Source: Pseudooceanicola nanhaiensis (GTDB lineage: Bacteria > Pseudomonadota > Alphaproteobacteria > Rhodobacterales > Rhodobacteraceae). From it: a stretch of DNA of 64,000 nucleotides. Location: NCBI RefSeq assembly GCF_020171315.1, contig NZ_JAIUZP010000007.1:62001-126000 (forward strand). Reading direction: 5' to 3'. Positions 42,254 to 52,163 of this stretch are shown in pieces; the stretch's first letter is position 1; each line of letters starts with the position of its first letter. Below the pieces are notes generated by a model, which saw only the letters and a list, made by a program, of their open reading frames with translations, was not told the origin of the DNA and ran no database searches. The position numbers and the translations under genes are program-made.

Positions 42254-44467
42254 TCAGGCGCTTTCGGCCTGGCTTGGTTCCGTGGCGAAGGGCGGCCGGC
42301 ACTCGGCCGGTTGGTAGCGCCTAATCTGCTCGCAGAGCAGCGCCTTGCGCAGCGGCTTCGTCAGGTAGTGGTCGAGCCCGGCCGCGAGGATCGCCGTCTC
42401 GTCGCCTTCAAGCGCATGGGCGGTCAGCGCGACGATCGGCACATGGTGTCCCTGCTCCCGCGCGCGGATCCGTGCGGTCGCCTCCTTGCCGTCCATCCCG
42501 GGCATCGAGATGTCCATGAAGATCAGGTCCGGCGACAGCTCGGCAGAGCGGGTCACGGCCTCCTGCCCGTTGGCCGCGAAATGCAGCGCGATATCGGCGT
42601 CTTCCAGCATCTTGCGCAGCACGAGCTGGTTGGTGCGGTTGTCCTCGGCCGCCAGCACGACCATGGGGCGGCGGTCGTCCGCGGGCAGGGCCGGGGCCGG
42701 CGCGGGCAGGGGGGCGGTGCGGCGGTGCAGGGGGCGCCCGTGGATCAGGTTGTCGATGGCGCGGTAGAGGTCTCGCCGGGGCATCGGGCGTTGGAAGATC
42801 GCCGCCAGCGTCCGGCTGGCCGGGTCCAGCACCGCGTCGTCGAGCGCGGAGGAGAGCAGGATCACCGGCACCCGGCTGCCGCGGGCGCGCACGGCCTCGG
42901 CCAGTTCCAGCCCGTCCATGGCGGGCATGTTGTGATCGGTCACGATCAGGTCGACACCGTCATCGAGACGCGCCAGTGCCTCGGCTCCGCTGGCGCAGGG
43001 GATCGGCTGGGCGCCCATCGCCTCCAGCTGGCGTTCGAGGATCGTGCGGTTCACCGCCAGATCGTCCACCACCAGCACCCGGCGCAGCCCGTCGGGCAGG
43101 CGGGGCGGGCTGGCGGTCTCCTCCTCGGGTTCGGCCACGGGCAGGGTGATCTGGAACCCGAAGGCCGAGCCCCGCCCGACCTCGCTGTCGACCCAGATCC
43201 GCCCCTTCATCAGCCCGATCAGCCGCTTGCTGATCGCCAGCCCCAGTCCGGTGCCTTCGAACAGGCGGTTGGAGGCATCCTCGACCTGGCTGAACTCGGT
43301 GAAGATGCTGGCGATCTTGTCCTCGGGGATGCCGATGCCGGTGTCCTCCACCGTCAGGTGGATATGCACCTCCTCTTCCGTGCCGGCTGTCAGTCCGACC
43401 ACGCGGATCAGCACGTGGCCCTTGGCCGTGAACTTGATCGCGTTGCCCACCAAGTTGGTGATCACCTGCCGGAGCCGCCCCGGATCCCCGATATAGCGGG
43501 TAGGCAGGAAGAGATCGTAGTCCACCAGCACCTCCAGCCCCTTCTGCCGCGCGCGGGGCTGGAGCAGGGTGACGACCTCGTGGATGCAGCGCTCCAGATC
43601 GAAGGGCTCGGGATGGAGCGCCAGCTTGTCGGCCTCGATCTTGGAGTAGTCGAGCACGTCGTTGATGATCACCAGCAGCGCCTCGCCGGAGGAGCGGATC
43701 GTGTCGACGTAGAGCTGCTGGTCGCGGGTCAGCTCGGTATCGCCCAGCAGTTCGGCCATGCCGACGACCCCGTTCATCGGGGTGCGGATCTCGTGGCTCA
43801 TGTTGGCGAGGAAGGCGCTCTTGGCACGGTTCGCGGCCTCCGCCCGGGTGCGGGCCTCGCGCAGCTGTTCCTCGTAGCGGACCGACTCGGTGATGTTGAG
43901 GGCAAGGCAGACCACGTCGCCCTCGTGGCCGCGCTGGTCGATCATCTTGATGTACTGGCCGTTCCACAGCCGCAAGACGATCTGTTCGGGCACCGGGGAC
44001 TGCCAGCGGGTGATCATCATCCGCCGCCACTCCTTCGGGGTCATCTCCCCGATGTCGACGATGCCTTCCTCGGTGATCAGCTGCAGCAGCCGGATGTAGG
44101 TGACGCCCGGCGCGACCTCCTCCAGCCCGTCGAACACCGAGAGCCAAGCCGCGTTGGCGGCGATCATCCGGCTGTCCCCGTCGAAGAAGGCAAAGCCGCC
44201 CTCGATCGTCTCGATCGACTGCCAGAGCCGCCGCTCTGCGATCTCGACCTTCTGGTGGGCGGCGCTGAGGTCCAGCTTCACGCGCCTGTTCTCGTCCCGG
44301 ACGGTCTGGACGGCGGCGCGGGTCTCGAAAATCTCCTCGCTGAGGGCGCGGGCATGGCGGCCGAGCTTGCGGTTCGCGGCGTGGAGCTCCGCCTGTTTCT
44401 GCTCCAGCAGCCGTTCTGCCGCCAATCGTGCCCGCCGTTCCTCGGACAGCTTGTTTGCCAGACTCAC
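42254..44467 (-). CDS. hybrid sensor histidine kinase with two receiver domains
   Basis: The 737-aa cytoplasmic protein has an N-terminal coiled coil (about 1-70) and a PAS domain (about 75-190, [23 protein letters not shown]). Next come a HisKA domain with phospho-His225 in [12 protein letters not shown] and a HATPase domain ([27 protein letters not shown]). Two receiver domains follow with Asp511 (TDHNMP) and Asp652 ([10 protein letters not shown]). No membrane segment is seen, so the signal is internal, possibly redox or a PAS ligand. GTG 44467 is chosen because GGAGG lies five bases upstream; TTG 44503 is the longer alternative. There is no adjacent response regulator. Confidence 0.93.
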   Translation of the reverse strand: MSLANKLSEERRARLAAERLLEQKQAELHAANRKLGRHARALSEEIFETRAAVQTVRDENRRVKLDLSAAHQKVEIAERRLWQSIETIEGGFAFFDGDSRMIAANAAWLSVFDGLEEVAPGVTYIRLLQLITEEGIVDIGEMTPKEWRRMMITRWQSPVPEQIVLRLWNGQYIKMIDQRGHEGDVVCLALNITESVRYEEQLREARTRAEAANRAKSAFLANMSHEIRTPMNGVVGMAELLGDTELTRDQQLYVDTIRSSGEALLVIINDVLDYSKIEADKLALHPEPFDLERCIHEVVTLLQPRARQKGLEVLVDYDLFLPTRYIGDPGRLRQVITNLVGNAIKFTAKGHVLIRVVGLTAGTEEEVHIHLTVEDTGIGIPEDKIASIFTEFSQVEDASNRLFEGTGLGLAISKRLIGLMKGRIWVDSEVGRGSAFGFQITLPVAEPEEETASPPRLPDGLRRVLVVDDLAVNRTILERQLEAMGAQPIPCASGAEALARLDDGVDLIVTDHNMPAMDGLELAEAVRARGSRVPVILLSSALDDAVLDPASRTLAAIFQRPMPRRDLYRAIDNLIHGRPLHRRTAPLPAPAPALPADDRRPMVVLAAEDNRTNQLVLRKMLEDADIALHFAANGQEAVTRSAELSPDLIFMDISMPGMDGKEATARIRAREQGHHVPIVALTAHALEGDETAILAAGLDHYLTKPLRKALLCEQIRRYQPAECRPPFATEPSQAESA

Positions 44468-44673
44468 GTAAGCCTCCGCTCCCAGAGATCCCCCCTCTGG
44501 CAAGGGTGCGGGGAAGCGGTAAAGAAACTGTTGAGATTGGCGTGACCGGCATGGCGCCGCTTGTCAGGTCGCGCGGGCGCGTGCCACGGTGACGGCGTCA
44601 GTTTGCAGTCAGCCATTCAGTGACCGGGGCGGGGATCATTTCCGATCTGAACCCGCACCGGGAGGAGGTCATC

Positions 44674-47600
44674 ATGGTCCGTCGTTTTCTTGCCGCCCTT
44701 GTTCTTGCGCTCCCTGCCGCCGCGCCGCTCGCCGCGCAGGAGGCCCTGCCCGAGAGCCGGATGCTGCTGACGCGGGACGTGGATTTCCCGGGCAATGACC
44801 TTCAGGCGCTCTTCGACACCACGTTCGAGGCCTGCCGGAATGTCTGCGCGGCAACGACGGGCTGCACGGCCTTCACCTACAACACCCGCTCCAACGCCTG
44901 TTTCCCGAAATCCGCGGCCTCCACGCCGGTGCCCTACGACGGGGCCTATTCCGCCCGTATCCTGCCCGTCAGCGACGCGGCGCGGCAGCGGGCGGCGGCG
45001 CTGCGCGGCGATCTGGCCTTCCTCGAGGAGGCCAGCATCGCGGAGGCTGTCGAGCTGGCAGCAGACATCAGCTGGATCCACCCGGCGGGCCAGTTCACGG
45101 CCGAGGCGCTGCTTCAGGCCGCGCGGGACCGCGAGGCGGCGGGGGATCTGCTGGCGGCGATGCGCTTCATGGGCGGCGCGGTGGCGGCGACGGATGCCTC
45201 GGACCAATGGGCTGACTATGCCCGTCTGGGGTTGAGCGCGCCCGGCGGCAATTACAGCGAGACGCAGAAGCTGCGCCAGCGGGCGCTGGGCGGTGCGATC
45301 AACGCCTATCTCCGCGCGCCGTCCAATCCCGCGCGGGTCACGGCGCTGGTGGTGCTGGCACAGGCGCTGGAGGCGAACGACCGCTCCCGCGACATGATCC
45401 CGGCGCTGCGTCTGGCGGAAGCGATCCAGCCGCGCGATGACGTGATGGCGCTGCTCGATGTTGCCATCGAACGCTATGGCTTCCGGCTCACCGACAACCG
45501 GGTCGAGAACGAACTGGCCGAGCCGCGCATCTGCGCTGACTTCTCCGAACCGCTGGACGAGACGCAGGTGAACTACGCCGATTACCTGCGCCTGCCCGAT
45601 CCGGGCATGGCAGTGGAGGCGAGCGGGTCACAGCTCTGCCTCAGCGGCGTCCAGCATGGCGCGCGTTACACGGTGACCTTCCGTGAGGGCCTGCCCGCTG
45701 CCAGTGGTGAGACGCTGGCCCGCGACGTGGAGCTGCGCGTCTATATCCGCGACCGCGCCCCGCGGGTGACCTTCCCGGGCCGGGCCTACGTGCTGGCCAA
45801 TGCGGGCGATATCGCCCTGCCGGTCGAGACGGTGAACACCGATGCGCTGGAGTTGAAGCTCTACCACGTGACCGACCGCAACCTGCTGCGTCTGGTGCAG
45901 GACAGTTTCTTTGGCCAGCGTCTGTACTTCTATGAAGAGCGGCAGCTGGAAAACGATCTGGCCGAACTGGTCTGGGACGGCACCGGCGAGGTCGCCTCGG
46001 AGCTCAACCGCGACATGACCACCCGCCTGCCCATGGGCGCCGCGCTGGAGGGCCAGCCCGCCGGGGCCTATGCGCTGACTGCCCGGGTGAAGGGGGCCGA
46101 GGAGGACGGCGCCATCGCCACCCAGTGGTTCGTTCTGACCGATCTGGGCCTGACCTCCCTGTCCGGCACCGACGGGCTGCATGTCTTCCTACGCGGTCTC
46201 GGCGATGCGCAGGCCAAGGCGGGGGTCGAGGTTTCGCTGCTCTCGCGCAGCAACCGGGTGCTGGGCACGGCCACGACGGATGAGACCGGCTATGCCCGCT
46301 TTGCCCCCGGCCTGACTCGTGGCAGCGGCGGCGCGGCCCCGGCCATGGTCATGGCGCGGGAGGGCGAGGCCGACCTCGCCTTCCTCTCGCTCACCGATCC
46401 GGCCTTCGACCTCTCCGACCGGGGGGTGGAGGGCCGCCCCGCCGCGCCGCCGATCGACGTCTTCCTTGCGACCGACCGGGGCGCCTATCGCGCGGGCGAG
46501 GTGATCCACGCCACGGCACTGGCGCGGGATGCGTTGGCCGGGGCGATCGAGGGGCTGCCGGTGACGGCGATCCTGTCGCGCCCCGACGGGGTGGAATACG
46601 CGCGCCAGACCTCGACCGCGGGCGTCGCGGGCGGCCATGTCTTCGACTTCCCCGTCGGGCCCGCCGCGCCGCGCGGAACGTGGACGCTGGAGGTGAAGGC
46701 CGACCCCGAGGCCGAGGCACTGGCCAGTGCCAAGCTGCTGGTCGAGGACTTCCTGCCCGAGCGGATCGATTTCACCGCCACCCTGTCGGACAGCCCGCTG
46801 CGCCCCGGGGACCGCGCCCCGCTGGCCGTGTCGGCGCGCTATCTCTTCGGTGCCCCCGCCGCGGCGCTGGAGGTCGAAGGACAGGTCGTCCTGCGCCCGG
46901 TGCGCAGCCTGCCGGACCATCCCGGCTATCTCTTCGGCGCCCATGACCGCGCCACCTACCCCGAGTATCAGAGCTTTGGCGGCACCCGGACCGAGGCCGA
47001 TGGCGCCGCGCTGGTCGAGGTGACCCTGCCCAGCTTCTCCGAGCCCTCCGACCGGCCCGTCATGGCCGAGGTGGTGACCCGCGTGCTGGAAGGCTCCGGC
47101 CGCCCGGTGGAGCGGCGCGCCGACCGGCTGCTGACGCCGGATCACGCGATCATCGGCATCCGCCCTGCCGCCGAGGGTGTGGTGGCCGAGAATTCGCAGG
47201 CCGCCTTTACCCTGATCGCCGTGGGCGATGGCGCGGCCCTGCCGGTGCGCTGGACCGTGAACCGCGTGCGCACTCGCTACCAGTGGTACCAGCAATACGG
47301 CGACTGGAACTGGGAGCCCTACACCACCCGGTCGCAGGTCGCCTCGGGCGAGGCGGTGCTTGGGGCGACGCCGGTGCAGGTCTCGGCCCCCGTGGAATGG
47401 GGGGAATACGAGATCGTGGTGGAGCAGATCGGCGGGGCCACGCCCGCCCGCTCCTCGGTCGATTTCTACGCCGGATGGTATGCGCCCGCCGACAGTTCCA
47501 CCACGCCCGACATGCTGGAGCTGTCCCTCGACGCGGCGGGCTATGCCGTGGGTGACACGGCGCAGCTGCGTATCGTGCCGCGCTCTGCGGGGACGGCGCT

Positions 47601-50112
47601 GGTGACGGTGATCTCCAACCGGCTGATCGAACGCCGCGCCGTGGCGGTGCCCGAGGGCGAGAGCGTGATCCCGCTGGAGGTGACCGAGGACTGGGGCGCC
47701 GGGGCCTATGTCACCGCCGCCCTGCTGCGCCCGATGGACGTGGCCGCCGGACAGACCCCGGCCCGCGCCCTCGGCCTTGCCTATGCCAAGGTTGATCCGG
47801 GCGAGAAGGCCCTCCGCGTCCGCGTCGATGTCCCGGCTCAGGCCGATCCGCGCGGGCCGGTGACGGCGACGGTGGCTGTGGACGGCATCGCGGCGGGCGA
47901 GACCGCCCATGTGACGCTGGCGGCGGTCGACCTCGGCATCCTCAACCTCACCGGTTTCAAGAGCCCCGATCCGCAGGGCCATTACTTCGGCCAGCGGCGT
48001 CTGGGGATGGAGATCCGCGATCTCTATGGCCGCCTCATCGACAGCGTGAACGGCGCGATGGGGCAGGTCCGCTCGGGCGGGGATGCCGGATCGTCCCGGC
48101 TGCAATCGCCGCCGCCGACCGAGGAGCTGGTGGCCTATTTCTCGGGCCCCGTCACCGTGGGGGCCGATGGCACCGCCGAGGTCACCTTTGACCTGCCGGA
48201 GTTCAACGGCACCGTGCGCTTCATGGCGGTGGCCTGGACCGACAGAGGCGTCGGCGCGGCGCAGGCCGATGTGCTGGTGCGCGATCCCGTCGTGGTCAGC
48301 GCCACGCTGCCGCGGCTGCTGGCGCCCGGCGATACCTCGCGCCTGCTGCTGGAGATCACCCATGCTACAGGCCCCATCGGGCGGGCCGCGCTCTCCGTCA
48401 CCGCCGAGGGGCTGACGCTGGACGCGGGCGCGATCCCGGCCTCCGTCAGCCTTGGGGAGAAGGATACCGTCACCCTCTCGATCCCCGTGACCGCCGATGG
48501 CGTGGGGGATCAGACCCTGACCGTCGCGCTCACCACGCCCGGCGGCAAGGTCCTGACCAAGCCGCTGACGCTGGGGGTGCGGCAGAACGATCCGCCCGTC
48601 TCGACGACGCAGCGGTTCGACCTCGCCGAAGGCGGGACCTTCACGCTGGATGCCAATGTCTTTGCCGGGCTGCGCCGCGACACCGGGCAGGCCATCGTCT
48701 CTGCCGGGCCCCTCGCGCGGCTCGACGCGCCCGCGCTGCTGGCCGCGCTGGATCGCTACCCCTACGGCTGCACGGAGCAGGTGACCTCGCAGGCGCTGCC
48801 GCTGCTCTACCTCTCCTCCGTGGCCGAGGCGATGGGACTGGCCTCGCGCGACCGGGTGCAGGAGCGGGTGGATCAGGCCATCGACCGCATCCTTGCGCGG
48901 CAGGCCTCCAACGGGGGCTTCGGGCTCTGGTCCGCTTCCTCGGGGGATGACTGGCTCGACGCCTATGTCACCGATTTCCTCAGCCGCGCGCGGCAGGAGG
49001 GCTACAGCGTGCCCGACACCGCCTTCCGCATGGCGATGGACAACCTGCGCAACCGCGTGAACTACGCCGAGAGCTTCGACGAGGAGCGCAAGGGCGGCGA
49101 GGCGCTGGCCTATGCGCTCCTCGTGCTGGCACGTGAGGGGGCGGCCAACATGGGCGACCTGCGTTACTACGCCGACGTGAAGGCCCCGGCGCTGGCCACG
49201 CCGCTGGCGGCGGCGCAACTTGGCGCGGCGCTGGCGCTCTACGGCGATCAGACGCGGGCCGACCGGATGTTCGGACAGGCGCAGCGGATGCTCGACAGTC
49301 TGCCGGTCAGGGGCGATGCGCGGCTCTACCGCGCCGATTATGGCACCCATCTGCGCGATGCGGCGGGCCTGCTGACACTGGCGGTCGAGGCGGGCTCGCA
49401 GGCCGTCGATACCGCGGCGCTGGCAGGCGTGGTGGGCGATGTCTCGGGCCCGATGTCCACGCAGGAGAGCGTCTGGACCCTGATGGCCGCCAAGGCGATG
49501 ATCGACGATCCCGCGGTCTCGGGGCTGACGCTGAACGGTGCGCCGGTGGAGGGGCCCTTCGTGCGCACCCTCGACGGGGCGGCCATGCTGGCCCCGCTGG
49601 AGATCGCCAATGCCGCGGGGGCGGCGACGCAGCTGACCCTGACCACCGTGGGCGTGCCCGAGGTGGCCCCGGCGGCGGGCGGCTATGGCTATGCCATCGG
49701 ACGCAGCTACTACACGATGGAGGGCGCCCCGGTGGACCCGACGCGGATCGCGCAGGGCGACCGCATGGTCGTGGTCCTCAAGGTCACGCCCTTCGAGAAG
49801 ACCGGCGCCCGGCTGATGGTGGACGATCCACTGCCTGGCGGGTTCGAGATCGACAATCCCTCGCTGCTGCGCTCGGGCGATATCCGGGGGCTGGGATGGC
49901 TCGACCCGGCGGTGGCCGATCACGCGGAATTCCGCGCCGACCGCTTCCTCGCCGCGCTGGACTGGAGTGGGGACGATCCCTTCACGCTGGCCTACGTGGT
50001 CCGCGCGATCTCGCCCGGCCGCTACCACCACCCGGCGGCCTCGGTCGAGGACATGTACCGGCCGCGCTACCGCGCCTGGACCGATACGGGCCGGGTGACC
50101 ATTGCGGAGTAA
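44674..50112 (+). CDS. PAN-domain bacterial alpha-2-macroglobulin
   Basis: The 1812-aa envelope protein traps foreign proteases as a partner of PBP1C. A signal peptide (VRRFLAALVLALPAAAPLAAQ) is followed by a PAN/apple-like domain (about 30-95, cysteines in FEACRNVCAATTGCTAFTY). A series of macroglobulin domains follows, with a large MG/bait region, and then the thioester domain with CTEQ (Cys1366). The thioester implies covalent trapping ability. A conserved alpha-toroid and receptor-like C-terminus complete it. GGAGGAGG precedes ATG 44674. There is no lipobox, so attachment to the membrane must differ from E. coli YfhM. pbpC overlaps by 11 bases. Confidence 0.92.
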   Translation: MVRRFLAALVLALPAAAPLAAQEALPESRMLLTRDVDFPGNDLQALFDTTFEACRNVCAATTGCTAFTYNTRSNACFPKSAASTPVPYDGAYSARILPVSDAARQRAAALRGDLAFLEEASIAEAVELAADISWIHPAGQFTAEALLQAARDREAAGDLLAAMRFMGGAVAATDASDQWADYARLGLSAPGGNYSETQKLRQRALGGAINAYLRAPSNPARVTALVVLAQALEANDRSRDMIPALRLAEAIQPRDDVMALLDVAIERYGFRLTDNRVENELAEPRICADFSEPLDETQVNYADYLRLPDPGMAVEASGSQLCLSGVQHGARYTVTFREGLPAASGETLARDVELRVYIRDRAPRVTFPGRAYVLANAGDIALPVETVNTDALELKLYHVTDRNLLRLVQDSFFGQRLYFYEERQLENDLAELVWDGTGEVASELNRDMTTRLPMGAALEGQPAGAYALTARVKGAEEDGAIATQWFVLTDLGLTSLSGTDGLHVFLRGLGDAQAKAGVEVSLLSRSNRVLGTATTDETGYARFAPGLTRGSGGAAPAMVMAREGEADLAFLSLTDPAFDLSDRGVEGRPAAPPIDVFLATDRGAYRAGEVIHATALARDALAGAIEGLPVTAILSRPDGVEYARQTSTAGVAGGHVFDFPVGPAAPRGTWTLEVKADPEAEALASAKLLVEDFLPERIDFTATLSDSPLRPGDRAPLAVSARYLFGAPAAALEVEGQVVLRPVRSLPDHPGYLFGAHDRATYPEYQSFGGTRTEADGAALVEVTLPSFSEPSDRPVMAEVVTRVLEGSGRPVERRADRLLTPDHAIIGIRPAAEGVVAENSQAAFTLIAVGDGAALPVRWTVNRVRTRYQWYQQYGDWNWEPYTTRSQVASGEAVLGATPVQVSAPVEWGEYEIVVEQIGGATPARSSVDFYAGWYAPADSSTTPDMLELSLDAAGYAVGDTAQLRIVPRSAGTALVTVISNRLIERRAVAVPEGESVIPLEVTEDWGAGAYVTAALLRPMDVAAGQTPARALGLAYAKVDPGEKALRVRVDVPAQADPRGPVTATVAVDGIAAGETAHVTLAAVDLGILNLTGFKSPDPQGHYFGQRRLGMEIRDLYGRLIDSVNGAMGQVRSGGDAGSSRLQSPPPTEELVAYFSGPVTVGADGTAEVTFDLPEFNGTVRFMAVAWTDRGVGAAQADVLVRDPVVVSATLPRLLAPGDTSRLLLEITHATGPIGRAALSVTAEGLTLDAGAIPASVSLGEKDTVTLSIPVTADGVGDQTLTVALTTPGGKVLTKPLTLGVRQNDPPVSTTQRFDLAEGGTFTLDANVFAGLRRDTGQAIVSAGPLARLDAPALLAALDRYPYGCTEQVTSQALPLLYLSSVAEAMGLASRDRVQERVDQAIDRILARQASNGGFGLWSASSGDDWLDAYVTDFLSRARQEGYSVPDTAFRMAMDNLRNRVNYAESFDEERKGGEALAYALLVLAREGAANMGDLRYYADVKAPALATPLAAAQLGAALALYGDQTRADRMFGQAQRMLDSLPVRGDARLYRADYGTHLRDAAGLLTLAVEAGSQAVDTAALAGVVGDVSGPMSTQESVWTLMAAKAMIDDPAVSGLTLNGAPVEGPFVRTLDGAAMLAPLEIANAAGAATQLTLTTVGVPEVAPAAGGYGYAIGRSYYTMEGAPVDPTRIAQGDRMVVVLKVTPFEKTGARLMVDDPLPGGFEIDNPSLLRSGDIRGLGWLDPAVADHAEFRADRFLAALDWSGDDPFTLAYVVRAISPGRYHHPAASVEDMYRPRYRAWTDTGRVTIAE

Positions 50113-52141
50113 CCGCCTCTCCACCGCGCTCGTGGCGCTCGTGCTGGCCCTCGGGGCCGGGGCGGGCGCGCGTGATGGCTGGGAGGCCTGGGTCGCGGCA
50201 ACGGAGCTGCCCCCGCTGGTGAGCGAGACCTCGGTCGAGGTCCGCGACCGGGCGGGGGACCTGCTGCGGGTCTATACGGTTGCGGATGGACGCTGGCGGC
50301 TGGCGCCCGGTGCGGTGGACCCGCGGTTCACCGAGATGCTGCTGGCCTACGAGGACCGGCGCTTCCTGCACCACAGCGGTGTCGACGCCCGCGCCCTGCT
50401 GCGCGCCGTGGCGCAGGCGGCGTGGCACGGGCGCGTGGTTTCGGGCGGGTCGACCCTGACGATGCAGGTGGCGCGCCTGCTGGAGGAGAGCGGCACCGGG
50501 CGCTGGTCCGGCAAGCTGCGCCAGATGCGCGTGGCCTGGGCGCTGGAGCGGCATCTGAGCAAGGCGGAGATCCTGCGCCTCTACCTGCTCCATGCGCCCT
50601 ATGGCGGCAATCTGGAGGGGCTGCGGGCCGCGACGCTGAGCTACTTCGGCAAGGAACCCGCCCGGCTGACGCCTGCGGAGCGCGCCCTGCTGGTGGCCCT
50701 GCCGCAGGCACCCGAAGCCCGCCGCCCCGACCGCCACCCCGAGGCGGCCCGTGCCGCCCGCGACCGGGTGCTGGCGCGGATGGCGCGCGACGGACTGTTG
50801 CCCCCGGACGCGGTGCAGGCCGCCCTGCGCGATCCCGCACCCGCGCGGCGTCGGGTCTTCCCCGCGTTGGCGCCCCATATGGCGGATCGCGCCCGGGCCG
50901 AGGCCCCTCTGGCCCCGGTCCATGACCTGACGCTGGACGGTGCACTTCAGGCCGCGCTGGAGCGGCTCGCGCAGCAGAGCCTGCGGGGCCAGCCGGGCGG
51001 TGTCTCGCTCGCGGTGCTGGTGGCTGATCATCGCAGCGGCGCCGTGCTGGCCTCGGTCGGGGGCTCCTATTCCGAGACCGGGCAGGGTTTCGTCGACATG
51101 ACCCGCGCCCTGCGCTCGCCCGGCTCCACCCTGAAGCCGCTGGTCTACGGCATGGCCTTCGACGAGGGGCTGGCCCATCCCGAGACAATGATCGACGACC
51201 GTCCGGTCAGCTTCGACGGCTATGCGCCGCAGAATTTCGACGGCAGCTTCCGGGGCGAGATCCGGGTGACCGAGGCGTTGCAGCTTTCGCTCAACACGCC
51301 GGTGGTGCAGCTGGCCGATGCGCTCGGCCCCGAGACGATCATGGCGCGGCTGCGCCGGGCGGGCGTGGCGGCCGAAGTGCCCGGCGGGCGGCCGGGGCTG
51401 GCGATCACGCTGGGCGGGCTGGGGATGACGCTGGAGGACCTCACGCGGCTCTATGCGGGGCTGGCCGAGGGCGGCGAGGCCCGTGCCCTTCACTGGCGTA
51501 TGGAGAGCGCTGAGGCGCCGTCGCGCCGGTTCCTGTCGCGGGCAGCGGCCTGGCAGGTGGGCCATATTCTCGCCGGGCTCGCCCCGCCGCCGGGGGCGCC
51601 GCGCAACCGGCTGGCCTACAAGACAGGCACCAGCTACGGCCACCGCGACGCCTGGGCCGTGGGCTTTGACGGGCAGCATGTGGCGGCGGTCTGGATCGGG
51701 CGGCCGGATGGCACCCCGGTGCCCGGTGCCTTCGGGGCCGAGGCCGCGGCGCCGATCCTCTTCGAGGTGTTCCAGCGGCTGAAACCGACGCTGGACCCGC
51801 TGCCGCCGCCCCCGCCCGAGACTCTGATGCTCTCCGCCGCCGCCCTGCCGGCGCCGTTGCAGCGCTTCCGCCCGCGCGGTGCTGTCTTTGCGGCACCCGC
51901 TGATGCGCCTGTCGTGGCCTTTCCGCCGGATGGCGCACGGGTGCCGCTGGGGGCGCAGGGGCTGGTGGCGAAGGTGCGCGAGGGACGTCCGCCCTTCACA
52001 TGGCTTGCGAACGGGCGGCCCCTGCTGACCGGCGCACGGGGACGGGAGGTGATCCTCGACGGGCTGGAGGCGGGATTTGCCGATCTGGCGGTGATCGACG
52101 CGGAGGGCCGCGCGGCGCGGGTGTCGGTGCGGTTGGAGTGA
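50102..52141 (+). CDS. pbpC: penicillin-binding protein 1C
   Basis: PBP1C is a bifunctional class A PBP usually encoded with alpha-2-macroglobulin, thought to repair peptidoglycan breaches. The 679-aa product has an N-terminal membrane anchor (ALVALVLALGAGAGA) and a GT51 domain with Glu84 in AYEDRRF and GGSTLTMQVARLL. Its transpeptidase domain has SxxK at Ser342-Lys345 and KTGTS at 507. A C-terminal BiPBP_C-type beta domain (about 590-679) follows. The start is a TTG inside the upstream gene's last codons; a GTG at 50132 is an alternative. It converges on mtaB. Confidence 0.94.
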   Translation: MRSNRLSTALVALVLALGAGAGARDGWEAWVAATELPPLVSETSVEVRDRAGDLLRVYTVADGRWRLAPGAVDPRFTEMLLAYEDRRFLHHSGVDARALLRAVAQAAWHGRVVSGGSTLTMQVARLLEESGTGRWSGKLRQMRVAWALERHLSKAEILRLYLLHAPYGGNLEGLRAATLSYFGKEPARLTPAERALLVALPQAPEARRPDRHPEAARAARDRVLARMARDGLLPPDAVQAALRDPAPARRRVFPALAPHMADRARAEAPLAPVHDLTLDGALQAALERLAQQSLRGQPGGVSLAVLVADHRSGAVLASVGGSYSETGQGFVDMTRALRSPGSTLKPLVYGMAFDEGLAHPETMIDDRPVSFDGYAPQNFDGSFRGEIRVTEALQLSLNTPVVQLADALGPETIMARLRRAGVAAEVPGGRPGLAITLGGLGMTLEDLTRLYAGLAEGGEARALHWRMESAEAPSRRFLSRAAAWQVGHILAGLAPPPGAPRNRLAYKTGTSYGHRDAWAVGFDGQHVAAVWIGRPDGTPVPGAFGAEAAAPILFEVFQRLKPTLDPLPPPPPETLMLSAAALPAPLQRFRPRGAVFAAPADAPVVAFPPDGARVPLGAQGLVAKVREGRPPFTWLANGRPLLTGARGREVILDGLEAGFADLAVIDAEGRAARVSVRLE

Positions 52142-52163
52142 GCGGTGGCGCGGAGCCTGTGCC

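Noticed and set aside
46189-50124. 1311-codon open frame antisense to the alpha-2-macroglobulin gene
   Set aside because: High GC makes long antisense frames common; the sense strand has signal peptide, thioester and domain matches, and the antisense product is an Arg/Gly/His-rich sequence without a family.
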